DNA of 64,000 nt from Stenotrophomonas nematodicola (GCF_009467805.1 NZ_WIAY01000002.1:372001-436000); one strand, 5' to 3'. Numbered from the stretch's first letter, positions 38,939-48,401 are shown. Notes: generated by a model from the sequence alone, not told the origin. A program made the numbers and translations.

Positions 38939-40114
38939 ATGCCCATGCGCCCGACCCCCCTGTTCCTCGCCCTGACCTGCCTGACCGCCGCGCCCGTGGC
39001 CGCCACTGCGGCGGACTGGGACAACTGGCCGACCAAAGTGGCCTTCAGCGACGGCACCGAGCTGGCCGCCACCGCGAACATTGCCTACGACCTCAACGAC
39101 TTCTCCAACGGCAGCGGCATCGAGGATGCCGATGCGGTGCGGCGCAAGGAGTTCGGCGCCACCCTGAAGAAGAAGGGCGTCTACGACGCGATGGTCTATT
39201 ACGACTTCCAGGCCGATACCTGGCTGGACGTGTTCGTGCGCGTTGAGAGCAAGGCGTTCATCGGCCGCGACATCGGCCGTTTCCGCGTCGGCTACATGAA
39301 GACCCCGGTTGGCCTGGATGCGGGCACCTCCTCGCGCGCCGGCAGCTTCCTGGAGACCGCTCTGCCCGTGCAGGCGTTCTACGAAGGCCGCCGCACCGGT
39401 GCCGAATGGGTGCTGGAACGCCCGCAGTACCTGCTCCAGGCCGGCGCCTACGGCGGCAAGGACCTGCAGGGCGACAACCCCGGCACCACCCAGGCAGTGC
39501 GCGCGGTGTGGACCCCGTTCAAGGCGGCTGGCGACGTGGTCCACCTGGGCCTGGCGTATTCGCAGGAGAACCCGCGCGGCTACCGCGATGGCCGCGACGT
39601 GCACCATGCGGCCAGCGCACGCCTGCGCGCGCGCCCGGAAGCCGGCCTGACCGACATCCGCCTGGTCGACTCCGGCGCCCTGACCACCGCCGATCAGATC
39701 CGCCGCACCGGCCTGGAAGGCATCTGGATCCGGGGCCCGTTCTCGGTGCAGGGCGAAGCCCTGCAGACCACCGTTACCCGTGAGGGCAAGCCGGACTACA
39801 CCGGCCACGGCCAGTATGCGATGGCCAGCTGGGTGCTCACCGGTGAATCCCGCCCGTACAGTGCCGGCGCCGTGGCCAACATCAAGCCGGCCCACAATTA
39901 CGGCGCGGTCGAACTGGTGGCGCGCTACAGCCGCCTGGACCTGGACGACGCCGATGTCTTCGGTGGCCGCCAGCACGACTGGACGCTGGGCGCCAACTGG
40001 TACCTCACCAGCCACTTCAAGTTCCAGGCCAACTACGTGAAGGCCGACGCCAGCCGTCGCGGCGTGCGCACCCGGCCGGAGATCGTCGAGCTGCGCGCAC
40101 AGATGCACTTCTGA
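38939..40114 (+). CDS. OprP/OprO-type outer-membrane porin
   Basis: A 391-residue porin with signal peptide (residues 1-23, APVAATA/ADWD) and alternating beta-strand pattern ending with the aromatic LRAQMHF. The fold markers (FRVGYMKTPVGLDAGTSSRAGSFLE, MASWVLTGESRPYS, WTLGANWYLTSHFKFQANYV) are those of the phosphate-selective porin O/P family. Phosphate specificity should not be assumed: it sits between dctA and a DctB-like kinase gene, so a dicarboxylate channel is more likely here. A similar porin (47190-48371) accompanies the citrate transporter. Confidence 0.82.
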   Translation: MPMRPTPLFLALTCLTAAPVAATAADWDNWPTKVAFSDGTELAATANIAYDLNDFSNGSGIEDADAVRRKEFGATLKKKGVYDAMVYYDFQADTWLDVFVRVESKAFIGRDIGRFRVGYMKTPVGLDAGTSSRAGSFLETALPVQAFYEGRRTGAEWVLERPQYLLQAGAYGGKDLQGDNPGTTQAVRAVWTPFKAAGDVVHLGLAYSQENPRGYRDGRDVHHAASARLRARPEAGLTDIRLVDSGALTTADQIRRTGLEGIWIRGPFSVQGEALQTTVTREGKPDYTGHGQYAMASWVLTGESRPYSAGAVANIKPAHNYGAVELVARYSRLDLDDADVFGGRQHDWTLGANWYLTSHFKFQANYVKADASRRGVRTRPEIVELRAQMHF

Positions 40115-40173
40115 TCGACCTGCGCAGGGCGGACGTGCACGCCGCGCCCGCCCTGCGACCGTAGACTGCCGCC

Positions 40174-42825
40174 ATGTACTGGCTCGGCCGCCACCGCACC
40201 CTGTTGCTGACCCTGCTGCTGATGATCGGCGGCACGTTGCTGTGCGCGGCCGCGGCCGGTCACTACGCCTGGCGGCGCGCGCTGAACGATGAAAGCGGCC
40301 AGGTGCAGCGCCAGCTCGCACTGTACGGCCAGGGCCTGCAGCAGCGCGTCGACCGTTTCGGCACCCTGCCGCAGGTGCTTGCGCTGGACCCGGACCTGCG
40401 CCGCGCACTGCTGCAACGCCCGGATGCCGCCGGCGCGCAGCGCCTCAACCTCAAGCTGCAGCAGGCCAACCAGGTCACCCGCGCTTCCACACTGACCCTG
40501 GTCGGGCACGACGGCGTGGCCGTGGCCGCCAGCAACTGGGACCAGGCCAGCAGCAACGTGGGCGAGGACTACAGCTACCGCCCCTACTACCGCCAGGCAC
40601 TGGCCACCGGCCACGGCCGTTTCTACGGCATCGGCATGACCACCGGCGTACCCGGCTACTACCTGTCGCAGGCAATCGAGGACAACGGTCGTCGCATCGG
40701 CGTGGTGGTGATCAAGATCGAACTGGCGGCGCTGGAGCAGGAATGGCTGTCCAGCCCCGACGTGGTGCTGGTCAGCGACGAACACGACGTGGTGTTCCTG
40801 GCCAACCGCGATGCGTGGCGCTATCGCCTGCTGCGCCCGCTGGGCGCGGCCGAGCGGCGCGAGATGCTCGACAGCCGCCAGTACGCCGACCGCTCGCTGC
40901 AGCCACTGCGCGCGCGCACCGGCAGCGTGCTGGACGATGGCGGGCGGATGGTGCGCCTGCTCGACCCCGTGCTCCCCGGCGAGATGCTCTGGCAGACCCT
41001 GGCGCTGCCGGAAGAGCAGTGGAACCTGCACCTGCTGCACGATGCCGGCGCGGCCACCAGCGCCGGGCGCAGTGCCGCCATCGGCGGTGGCGCGGCGTGG
41101 CTGGCACTGGGCTTCCTTGTGCTGTTCGTGCAGCAACGGCGGCGCCTGGCCGCGCATCGCCAGCGCAGCCGGCGCGAGCTGGAGAGCGTGCTCAAGCAGC
41201 ATGCACAGGAGCTGCGTACCGCGCAGGACGGGGTGCTGCAGGCCGCCCAGCAGGCCGACAGTGGTCTCAGCCGCAGCCTGGCGCACCTGCCGCAGGGCGT
41301 GGTGGTGATCGACAACGAACAGAAGCTGGTGGCATGGAATGCGCGCTATCTGGAGCTGTTCCGGTTTCCGTCCGGCCTGATCCAGGTGGGACGGCCGATC
41401 GAAGAGATTTTCCGCTTCAACGCACGCCGCGGCCTGCTCGGCCCGGGGCCGATCGAAGAAGCAATCGAGCGTCGCCTCAACCATCTGCGCAGCGGCCGCC
41501 CGCACATGCGCGAGAGCGAGAAGGACGACGGCACCGTGCTGGAGATCCGCGGCAATCCGCTGCCCGATGGTGGCTTCGTGACCAGCTATGCGGACATCAC
41601 CAGCTACAAGAACACCGCGCGCGAGCTGCGCTCGCTCGCCGATGCGCTGGAGCATCGCGTGGCCGAGCGCACCCGCGATCTCGACGAGGCGCGGCGTGAG
41701 GCCGAGCGCGCCAACCGCTATAAATCGCGTTTCGTGGCCTCGGCCGTGCACGACCTGCTGCAGCCGCTCAACGCAGCGCGCATGTTCGTCTCGGTGCTGC
41801 GCGGCAAGCTGCAGGGCGATCCGCGCGCACTGAGCGAGCATGTCGATGCGGCACTGGCCGCGCAGGACGCCATCCTCAACAGCCTGCTGGACATTTCGCG
41901 GCTGGAATCGGGCACGCTGCAGACCCGCGTGCAGCCGTTCGCGCTGTCGCCGCTGCTGGAAACGCTGGCCCGCGAGTTCGGTATCGCCGCCGACGCGCGC
42001 GGGCTGCAGCTGCGCTGGGTGGATACACGCGCGGTGGTGGTCAGCGATGAGGCGCTGCTGCGGCGCATCCTGCAGAACTTCCTGTCCAATGCGCTGCGCT
42101 ATACCCCGCGCGGCCGCGTGCTGCTCGGGTGCCGCAGGGGGGGCGAACAGCTGCGCATCGAGGTGCACGACCAGGGCCCGGGCATTCCGGAGAGCCTGCA
42201 GGGCGAGATCTTCGAGGAATTCCGCCGGTTGGATGACGGCGTGGACCAGGAGCGCGGGGCGGGCCTGGGACTGGCCATCGTGGAGCGCATCGGGCGCCTG
42301 CTCGGCCATCGCATCGCGCTGCGCTCCACGCTGGGACGCGGCAGCGTGTTCAGTGTGGAGGTACCGCTTGGCGAGGCCAGCGACGTGGCACCGGCGATGT
42401 CCGCCGCAGCATCGCCAGCGTCGCCCGACCCCGGCGACGACAGCCCGCTGCGCGGTTGCCGGGTCTGGAGCATCGACGACGACCCGCGCGTCTGCACCGC
42501 CACCCGCACGCTGCTGGAGCGATGGGGCTGCCGCGTTGATCTCGCCGACGGCCCGCAGGCTGCGCTGGACGCAGCCACGCCCGACAGCGTGCCGCAGCTG
42601 GTGCTGCTGGACGTACGCATGGGCGACTTCGCCGGCCCGGCACTGTACGAAGACCTTGCCGGGCGCTGGAAGAGCCGTCCCCCGGTGATCCTGGTAACCG
42701 CCGAGCGCGATGAGGCACTCAGGGCCAGCGCCGCTGACAAGGGCTGGGGGTTCCTCGCCAAGCCGGTCCGCCCGCCAGCGCTGCGCGCATTGATGACGCA
42801 GCTGCTGGTGCGCCACCGCGGATAG
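40174..42825 (+). CDS. Hybrid sensor histidine kinase with DctB-like periplasmic domain
   Basis: An 883-residue membrane sensor. Order: TM helix (residues 9-30), periplasmic double-cache domain (about 31-300; YRPYYRQALATGHGRFYGIG and PGYYLSQAIEDNGRRIGVVVIKIEL, the pattern of C4-dicarboxylate sensor DctB), second TM (about 305-325), coiled coil, PAS domain (about 365-480), HisKA with His526 in VHDLLQPLNAARMF, HATPase (DQGPGIPESL, GAGLGLAIVERIGRLLGH), and a C-terminal receiver with Asp813 in LLDVRMGD. It probably senses dicarboxylates and signals, through its receiver or a separate partner, to the LuxR-type regulator encoded convergently beyond the SMAG repeats. DctB kinship is inferred from motif pattern only. 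Confidence 0.85.
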   Translation: MYWLGRHRTLLLTLLLMIGGTLLCAAAAGHYAWRRALNDESGQVQRQLALYGQGLQQRVDRFGTLPQVLALDPDLRRALLQRPDAAGAQRLNLKLQQANQVTRASTLTLVGHDGVAVAASNWDQASSNVGEDYSYRPYYRQALATGHGRFYGIGMTTGVPGYYLSQAIEDNGRRIGVVVIKIELAALEQEWLSSPDVVLVSDEHDVVFLANRDAWRYRLLRPLGAAERREMLDSRQYADRSLQPLRARTGSVLDDGGRMVRLLDPVLPGEMLWQTLALPEEQWNLHLLHDAGAATSAGRSAAIGGGAAWLALGFLVLFVQQRRRLAAHRQRSRRELESVLKQHAQELRTAQDGVLQAAQQADSGLSRSLAHLPQGVVVIDNEQKLVAWNARYLELFRFPSGLIQVGRPIEEIFRFNARRGLLGPGPIEEAIERRLNHLRSGRPHMRESEKDDGTVLEIRGNPLPDGGFVTSYADITSYKNTARELRSLADALEHRVAERTRDLDEARREAERANRYKSRFVASAVHDLLQPLNAARMFVSVLRGKLQGDPRALSEHVDAALAAQDAILNSLLDISRLESGTLQTRVQPFALSPLLETLAREFGIAADARGLQLRWVDTRAVVVSDEALLRRILQNFLSNALRYTPRGRVLLGCRRGGEQLRIEVHDQGPGIPESLQGEIFEEFRRLDDGVDQERGAGLGLAIVERIGRLLGHRIALRSTLGRGSVFSVEVPLGEASDVAPAMSAAASPASPDPGDDSPLRGCRVWSIDDDPRVCTATRTLLERWGCRVDLADGPQAALDAATPDSVPQLVLLDVRMGDFAGPALYEDLAGRWKSRPPVILVTAERDEALRASAADKGWGFLAKPVRPPALRALMTQLLVRHRG

Positions 42826-42838
42826 AACCATTGCTTCT

Positions 42839-43156
42839 GTAGAGCCGACGTCCAGTCGGCTATCGCGCGAAGCGCGGGGGTTCAAGGGGTCGGAAGCCGG
42901 CCCATCGCGCGCGGTGCAGAGTTGTCGGTGGCGGAGCGGAAAGCAGCCGGCCAGAGGCCGGCTCTACGGGGATCGGAGGCCGGCTGCCGCGCGCAACACC
43001 GGATGTTCGGGTATCGGACGCCGCCGTTGTAGAGCCGACGTCCAGTCGGCTATCGCGCGAAGCGCGGGGGTTTAAAGGTCGGAAGCCGCCCTGTCGCGCG
43101 CGGCGCAGGGTTGTCGATGGCGGAGCGGAAAGCAGCCGGCCAGAGGCCGGCGCTAC
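42839..43156. repeat. Duplicated SMAG-bounded repeat unit
   Basis: Two units of 128-129 bp, 42839-42967 and 43029-43156, are near-identical by eye and 190 bp apart. Each opens with GTAGAGCCGAC-GTCCA-GTCGGCT and closes with the inverted unit AGCCGGCC-AGA-GGCCGGC ending CTAC, so each is a SMAG dimer in head-to-head orientation with an 80-bp core. A short CGCGCGAAGCGCG hairpin follows the left palindrome. The terminal CTA of the second unit is, on the minus strand, the TAG stop of the response regulator gene. This accounts for the whole 327-bp gap between the convergent genes. Confidence 0.85.
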
Positions 43157-43800
43157 AGGTCGGTGGCGCTGCCTTCCGGTTCCAGGGCTTTGACGAGCAC
43201 GGCCGCCTGGGTGCGGCTGTGGCATTCGAGTTTCTTCAGGATCGCAGTGACGTGCACCTTGACGGTGTTCTCGGCCAGGCCGAGTTCGTAGGCGATCTGC
43301 TTGTTGAGCAGGCCGTCGGCCAGGTACAGCAGCACACGGAACTGCTGCGGCGTGAGCTGGGCCAGACGCGCGGCCAGCAGGGCATCGGATTCGGAACGTT
43401 CGGCGGCCATTGCCGGGAACCACACACCGCCCTCGAGCACGGCCGACACGGCCTGGCCGACGGTCTCGGCGGGCGCCGACTTGGGAATGAAACCGGCCGC
43501 GCCGAACTGCTGCGCACGGCGGATCACCCGCGGGTGGTCATTGGAGGAGACGATCACGACCGGGATGTCCGGGTGCGCACCGCGTACATGCAACAGCGAG
43601 GAAAACCCGCGTGCGCCGGGCATGGTGAGGTCCAGCAGCACCAGTTCGATCTCCGGGTGCTGGTCCAGCGCGGCTTCCAGCGTGGCGGCGCTGGCCACTT
43701 CGATCACCTGCGCCAGCGGCAGCGCCTGGCGCAGGGAATGAACGACCGCCGCGCGCAGCAGCGGGTGGTCGTCGGCGATCAGGACGGTCAATGCACTCAT
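43153..43800 (-). CDS. NarL/FixJ-family response regulator
   Basis: A 215-residue two-component regulator. Receiver domain residues 1-120 has the acidic pocket in LIADDHPLLR and phospho-acceptor Asp57 in LLDLTMPGARG, with Lys in FIPKSA. The C-terminal LuxR helix-turn-helix (about 148-205) includes LTPQQFRVLLYLADGLLNKQ and LAENTVKVHVTAILKKL. Its probable partner is the hybrid kinase ending at 42825, although that kinase already carries its own receiver. The stop codon comes from the flanking SMAG repeat. Confidence 0.85.
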   Translation of the reverse strand: MSALTVLIADDHPLLRAAVVHSLRQALPLAQVIEVASAATLEAALDQHPEIELVLLDLTMPGARGFSSLLHVRGAHPDIPVVIVSSNDHPRVIRRAQQFGAAGFIPKSAPAETVGQAVSAVLEGGVWFPAMAAERSESDALLAARLAQLTPQQFRVLLYLADGLLNKQIAYELGLAENTVKVHVTAILKKLECHSRTQAAVLVKALEPEGSATDL

Positions 43801-43875
43801 GCGGTCATTGTAGTGACGTTGGCGGTTCGCGGCGGTGGTCAGCGACGCATGCCGGCACTGCGGTGGCGCCCGGCG

Positions 43876-44934
43876 TTACCGGTCCTGCTGGAGCATGCTG
43901 CCACGCCAGGCGTCGAGGAACTGGCGGCGCTTGAGCCCGTCCAGGTACACCAGCAGCCCCGGCCCCAGCTGGATCGGCCGGTAACTACGCTCGGGCGAGC
44001 GCCCGCGCTGCTGCCCCTGCGCCGGCAGGATCGGCATCAACCGCGCCTCGCGCGACAGCACCTGCTGCCCACGCGGCGAGAGCAGGTAATCGAGGAAGCG
44101 GCGTGCCTCTTCGGCGTGGCGTGCGCTGCGCGGAATCACCGCCGTGCGCAGCACCACCAGCGTGTAGTCCTCCGGCTCGACAATGCCCAGCGGCGCGCCC
44201 GCATCGATGCGCGCCTGCGCATACGAGCCCAGCACGTTGTAGACGAGCGACAGTTCACCCCGGCTGACCTTGTCCAGCAGCACGCCGGTGCGCTCTTCCA
44301 GCTGCACCTGGTTGTCGCCCAGCGCGCCCAGCAGCGCGCCGGCCATGCTGCCGCGCTGCCCATCCTGGGTGGCAAGCAGGTAGCCCACGCTGCTGCGTTC
44401 CACGTCGTAAGTGCCGACCCGGCGCAACAGGGGCGCGTCCGGCGCGCGCAGCAGTTCCAGCAGCTGCCGGCGCGTGCGCGGAACCCGGGCCGCCGGCAGC
44501 GCGCGGGTGTTGTAGACGATCGCCACGGGCTCGTAGCTGATCCCGAAGGCCTCGTGCCGCCATTGCGCCCAGCCGGGCAGCGCATCGGTCTGCGGCGAGC
44601 GGTGCGCCAGCGCGTGGCCGTCATTGACCAGCTTGGTCTGCAGGTCCATGCCCGAACTGATCAACATGTCCGGGGCGGCCGGCCCCGTGCGGTCGCGCAG
44701 GTAGCGCGCATACATGTCCTGGGTGATCACGTCTTCGTAGACGATCTCCGTGCCCGGGTGCAGCCGCTGGTAATCGGCGATCACGGTGGCGAACACTTCA
44801 ATGTCGGTCGAGCCGTGGATGCGCAGGTGGGCCGTGGGCACGCCCTGCGCGGGGAAGCGCTGGACATCGCCCGGCGCGGCAACGGCAGGACCGCAGGCCA
44901 GGCAAAGCAGGAGCAGCAGGCAGCGCAGCGTCAT
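43876..44934 (-). CDS. Periplasmic solute-binding protein next to a TctE/TctD-type kinase
   Basis: A 352-residue extracellular solute-binding protein (type 2 fold). It has a signal peptide (to about residue 19) and the motifs LRIHGSTDIEVFATVIADYQ, DMLISSGMDLQTKLVNDG and GISYEPVAIVYNTRAL, as in Fe3+/thiamine-type ABC binding proteins. No ABC permease or ATPase lies nearby. Its gene overlaps the sensor kinase gene by 4 nt, so it may act as a periplasmic co-sensor rather than a transport component. Ligand unknown; tri- or dicarboxylate is an inference from context. Confidence 0.75.
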   Translation of the reverse strand: MTLRCLLLLLCLACGPAVAAPGDVQRFPAQGVPTAHLRIHGSTDIEVFATVIADYQRLHPGTEIVYEDVITQDMYARYLRDRTGPAAPDMLISSGMDLQTKLVNDGHALAHRSPQTDALPGWAQWRHEAFGISYEPVAIVYNTRALPAARVPRTRRQLLELLRAPDAPLLRRVGTYDVERSSVGYLLATQDGQRGSMAGALLGALGDNQVQLEERTGVLLDKVSRGELSLVYNVLGSYAQARIDAGAPLGIVEPEDYTLVVLRTAVIPRSARHAEEARRFLDYLLSPRGQQVLSREARLMPILPAQGQQRGRSPERSYRPIQLGPGLLVYLDGLKRRQFLDAWRGSMLQQDR

Positions 44935-46319
44935 GGGTGCATCCTCGGCAGGCGGATGGTGGCGATGAGGCCACCGCCGCCCACGCGGTTGGACAGATCG
45001 ATGTGTCCGCCGTGGCTGTCCACCACGCGCTTGACGATGGCCAGCCCCAGGCCGGCGCCCCCTGCGGGCGCGCCCTCGCCGCGGGCGAAACGCTCGAACA
45101 CACGCTCGGCATCGGCCGCGGCGATGCCCGGGCCGTGGTCGGCCACGGTCAGCACGCAGAACCCGGCGGCTTCGGTGAGCGCGATCTGCAGCGGGCCGTC
45201 GCCACCGTACTTGAGCGCGTTGTCGATCAGGTTCTTGATCGCTTCGCGCAGCAGCAGGGCGTCGCCGTTGACCCAGGCCGGCGCCGGGCTTGCCGCCAGC
45301 TGCACGCGCGGGGCGGGCAACGCCTGCGGCAGCGCCTCGTGCAGCGCCTGGTGCACGATCTCGGCCAGGTCCACCGCAGCGAAGCGTTGCAGATTGGCGC
45401 GGTGGATCACGCTGGCGTCGCTCAGCAGCTGGTTGAGCAGCCGGCTCATGTGGGTGGCATTGCGCTCGATCGCCTGCAGGCTGCGCCGCATGTCGTCCGG
45501 GTCTTCATCGTCCAGCGCCAGCTGCGCCTGGGCGCGGAGTGCGGCCAGCGGCGTGCGCATCTGGTGCGCAGCCTCGGCCATGAAGGCGCGCAGGGTCTCG
45601 TTGCTGCTCGACAGCCGCCCCATGAAGTGATTCAACGCCCCCACCATCCTGTCCATTTCGCGCGGGACCACCGCATCCAGCGGCCGCAGGTCGGACGGTT
45701 CGCGGCGGGCCAGTTCACGCTCCACCCGCACCAGCGGACGCAGTGCGCGGTGCACGCCGATGCCCACCAGTGCCAGCGACATCAGCGACAGCACCACGAT
45801 CGCCACCAGCGCGCGGGTCACCATGTCCTGGGCCAGCACTTCACGGGCGCGGCGGGTCTGCCCGACCTGCACGCGCACCTCGCCCTGCGCCGACGGCGAG
45901 GACACCCGCCGCGACACCACCACAAAGCGCACCGTCTCGCCGCTGTAGGGTGCATCGAACAACTGTGGCCGGTCGCTGGGCGTGCGCGGCGCGGCCGGCA
46001 GATCGTCGTAGCCGGTAACGGTGCGATCATGGGCATCGGACACCCGATAGAACACGCGGTCCTCCGGTGCCATCGCCAGCAGGTCCAGCGCCGCGTACGG
46101 CAGATCGACCTGCCATTGCGCCTCCACCAGCGCCACCGAATCGATGATCGACAGCGCCGAGGACACCAGCAGGTGATCGTAGGAGCGGTTGGCCGCGCGC
46201 TGGCCGTAGTCACGCGCGCCGAACAGCAGCGCCACCGCGAACAGCGCCATCAGCCCGCCCAGATACAGCCACAGGGTGTGCCGGATCGAGCGTGGCGTGG
46301 CGGCAGCCTCAGCGGCCAT
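44931..46319 (-). CDS. tctE: TctE-like sensor histidine kinase
   Basis: A 462-residue membrane kinase with two TM helices (about 15-35 and 167-190) that enclose a TctE-type N-terminal periplasmic domain. A HAMP-like segment follows (HRALRPLVRVERELARR), then HisKA with His252 in EAAHQMRTPLAAL, and HATPase with NLIDNALKYGG, DHGPGI and GGAGLGLAIV. It lies between the binding-protein gene and the regulator gene, with overlaps at both ends. TctE/TctD systems control citrate or tricarboxylate porin and transporter genes, which fits the porin and CitMHS transporter genes divergent from this operon. Confidence 0.82.
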   Translation of the reverse strand: MAAEAAATPRSIRHTLWLYLGGLMALFAVALLFGARDYGQRAANRSYDHLLVSSALSIIDSVALVEAQWQVDLPYAALDLLAMAPEDRVFYRVSDAHDRTVTGYDDLPAAPRTPSDRPQLFDAPYSGETVRFVVVSRRVSSPSAQGEVRVQVGQTRRAREVLAQDMVTRALVAIVVLSLMSLALVGIGVHRALRPLVRVERELARREPSDLRPLDAVVPREMDRMVGALNHFMGRLSSSNETLRAFMAEAAHQMRTPLAALRAQAQLALDDEDPDDMRRSLQAIERNATHMSRLLNQLLSDASVIHRANLQRFAAVDLAEIVHQALHEALPQALPAPRVQLAASPAPAWVNGDALLLREAIKNLIDNALKYGGDGPLQIALTEAAGFCVLTVADHGPGIAAADAERVFERFARGEGAPAGGAGLGLAIVKRVVDSHGGHIDLSNRVGGGGLIATIRLPRMHP

Positions 46320-47007
46320 CGTCCGGCTCCGCAGTCCCGGGGTCCACCACTTCCAGCAGGTAGCCGCTGCCGCGCACGGTCACGATCCGCAGCGGCGCGC
46401 CGGCGAGCTTGCGGCGCAGGCGCCCCACATACAGCTCGATGGCGTTGGGGCCGGCGTCGTCATCGAAGCCGAACAGCCCGTTGCCGATCTCGTCCTTGCC
46501 CACCACCTGCCCCAGCCGCCCCATCAGGATCTCCAGCAGGCGGAACTCGCGGTTGGGCAGATCGATCGGCTGTCCGTCCAGGCTGACCCGGTGCGCGGCG
46601 TTGTCGAACTGGAAGCCACCGACCTGCACCACCTCGCTGGCCTGGCCGCGCGCGCGGCGCAGCAGCACACGGCAGCGGGCCTCCAACTCGCGGAAATCAA
46701 ACGGCTTGCCCAGGTAGTCGTCGGCGCCTACGTCCAGCGCCTGCACCCGGTCTTCGATGCCGTCGCGCGCGGTGAGCATCAGCACCGGGGTGCTGTCGCC
46801 GCGCTCGCGCATGCCCGCCAGCACCCGCAGACCGTCCAGCTTGGGCAGGCCGATATCCAGCACCACCAGATCGAAACGCTGGTAGCGCAGCACGCTGGCA
46901 GCAGCCAGCCCGTCGTTCTGCCAGTCCACGGCATGGCCGCTGCGGCGCATACGACGGACGATCGCATCGGCCAGGTCCGGGTTGTCTTCCACCAGCAGGA
47001 TGCGCAT
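46309..47007 (-). CDS. tctD: TctD-like OmpR-family response regulator
   Basis: A 232-residue regulator. Receiver with Asp51 in VVLDIGLPKLDG and Lys in DDYLGKPFDF. Winged-helix DNA-binding domain in the C-terminal half (LDGQPIDLPNREFRLLEILM, IELYVGRLRRKLAGAPLRIVTVRGSGYLL). It is first of a three-gene operon (regulator, kinase, binding protein) that diverges from the porin gene across 182 bp (47008-47189). That gap must hold both promoters, but I see no convincing operator. Confidence 0.85.
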   Translation of the reverse strand: MRILLVEDNPDLADAIVRRMRRSGHAVDWQNDGLAAASVLRYQRFDLVVLDIGLPKLDGLRVLAGMRERGDSTPVLMLTARDGIEDRVQALDVGADDYLGKPFDFRELEARCRVLLRRARGQASEVVQVGGFQFDNAAHRVSLDGQPIDLPNREFRLLEILMGRLGQVVGKDEIGNGLFGFDDDAGPNAIELYVGRLRRKLAGAPLRIVTVRGSGYLLEVVDPGTAEPDDGR

Positions 47008-47189
47008 CGGTCGGGATCGGGAACGGTGCGCGAATGCTAGCGCGTACGGCCGCCGTCGTGCGATGCGCTGCGGTGCAGCAAGCGCTGACAGGTGGATGAC
47101 AGCTTCCCGGCACTAGGCTGCGCGCTCGCATCGCCCCGTGCCGATGTGCTTGCCGTCACCCCATCGACAACGTGTACCTGGGAGGGTCC

Positions 47190-48371
47190 GTGGAACTGAA
47201 TTCGCTGCGCTGGCGCGCGCCTGTTGCCTGCACCCTGCTGTTGCTGGGCGCCCCCGGTTGGGCCGCCGACGGCAGTGACGACGACCGCCCGGTCACCGCC
47301 AGCGTCGGCGGCCGCCTGCACCTGGACTTCGCCGACTTCGACAACGACAGCCGCGGCACCCCGAACAAGGACGACACCGAAATCCGCCGCGCGTGGATGG
47401 ACGTGTCCGGTCGCTTCTTCGCTGTGGACTACAAACTGGAAGCGGATTTCTCCGGTGACCGTGTCGAGGCCAAGGACGTCTATGTCAGCCGCGACTTCAG
47501 CGGCGGCAAGCTGACCGTCGGCCAGTTCAAGCAGTTCTTCTCGCTGGATGACCGCACCAGTTCCAATTACGGCTCCTTCCTGGAGCGCGGCAACGCCGGC
47601 ACCACCTTGGCCCCGCTGTACCGGCTGGGTGCTTCCTGGCAGGCCGCCAAAGGCGATATGACCTGGGCCGCCAGCGCCTACAGCCTGGAGAGCATCGACA
47701 CTTGGCAGGCCAAGGGCCGCGCCGCCGGCGGCCGGGTCACGTGGGCGCCCGGCGCCACCGCCGGCGACGTGCTGCACCTGGGCCTGTCGCTGGCCCACGA
47801 GCGCTACGACAACCCCGGCGCGAACGGCGCGCCCGGGCTGAAGATCCGTCCGCGCCCGGCCGGCCACCTGTCCGACAACAGCCGCCTGACGCTGGTCGAC
47901 TTCTCGGCCGGCCGCGATACCGACGTCAACAAGTGGTCGATGGAGTATGCGCAGGTGCGCGGGCCGCTGTCCTGGCAGGGCGAATTCAGCGGCGCCACCT
48001 TCGACGATGGCAGCCAGCGCGCCACGGTGATGGCCGGCTATGGCCTGGTGAGCTGGTTCGTCACCGGCGAATCGCGGGCGTATGACCGCAAGACCGGTCG
48101 CTTCGCACGGGTCAAGGACCTGCGCCACAAGGCAGGTGCCTTCGAGCTGGCGCTGCGCTACGACCAGATGCGCGGCGACCAGCACCTGATCGGCCAGCCG
48201 GACCTGATCGATGCGCGTACCGACGCCTGGACGCTCGGCGGCAACTGGTACATGCGCCCGAACCTGCGCTTCATGCTCAACCTGATCGAAAGCCGCAACC
48301 GTGACCGCCTCGCCGACGCCACCGTGGACCGCACCCGCGCGGTCACCGGCCGCCTGCAGTTCGATTTCTAA
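47190..48371 (+). CDS. OprP/OprO-type porin of the tricarboxylate locus
   Basis: A 393-residue outer-membrane porin with signal peptide ending GWA/ADG. Its strand pattern includes GRFFAVDYKLEADFSGD, LTVGQFKQFFSLDDRTSSN, VSWFVTGESRAYD and NWYMRPNLRFMLNLIESR, ending LQFDF. I chose GTG 47190, after GGAGG with a short 4-nt spacer; GTG 47172 is an alternative but precedes that Shine-Dalgarno sequence. The citrate-type transporter gene follows 30 nt later, so a citrate or tricarboxylate channel is likely. TctD-type regulation is inferred from the divergent operon. Confidence 0.82.
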   Translation: MELNSLRWRAPVACTLLLLGAPGWAADGSDDDRPVTASVGGRLHLDFADFDNDSRGTPNKDDTEIRRAWMDVSGRFFAVDYKLEADFSGDRVEAKDVYVSRDFSGGKLTVGQFKQFFSLDDRTSSNYGSFLERGNAGTTLAPLYRLGASWQAAKGDMTWAASAYSLESIDTWQAKGRAAGGRVTWAPGATAGDVLHLGLSLAHERYDNPGANGAPGLKIRPRPAGHLSDNSRLTLVDFSAGRDTDVNKWSMEYAQVRGPLSWQGEFSGATFDDGSQRATVMAGYGLVSWFVTGESRAYDRKTGRFARVKDLRHKAGAFELALRYDQMRGDQHLIGQPDLIDARTDAWTLGGNWYMRPNLRFMLNLIESRNRDRLADATVDRTRAVTGRLQFDF

Positions 48372-48401
48372 CCCCACCCCCACGTTGCAAGGAGTCCGCA
48401 G

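Noticed and set aside
38939..40114. Specific call as a phosphate porin
   Set aside because: Family name alone suggests phosphate, but there are no pho genes nearby and the neighbours are dicarboxylate genes.
43876..44934. Call as part of an ABC transporter operon
   Set aside because: No permease or ATPase gene in the window near it; the coupled genes encode a two-component system.
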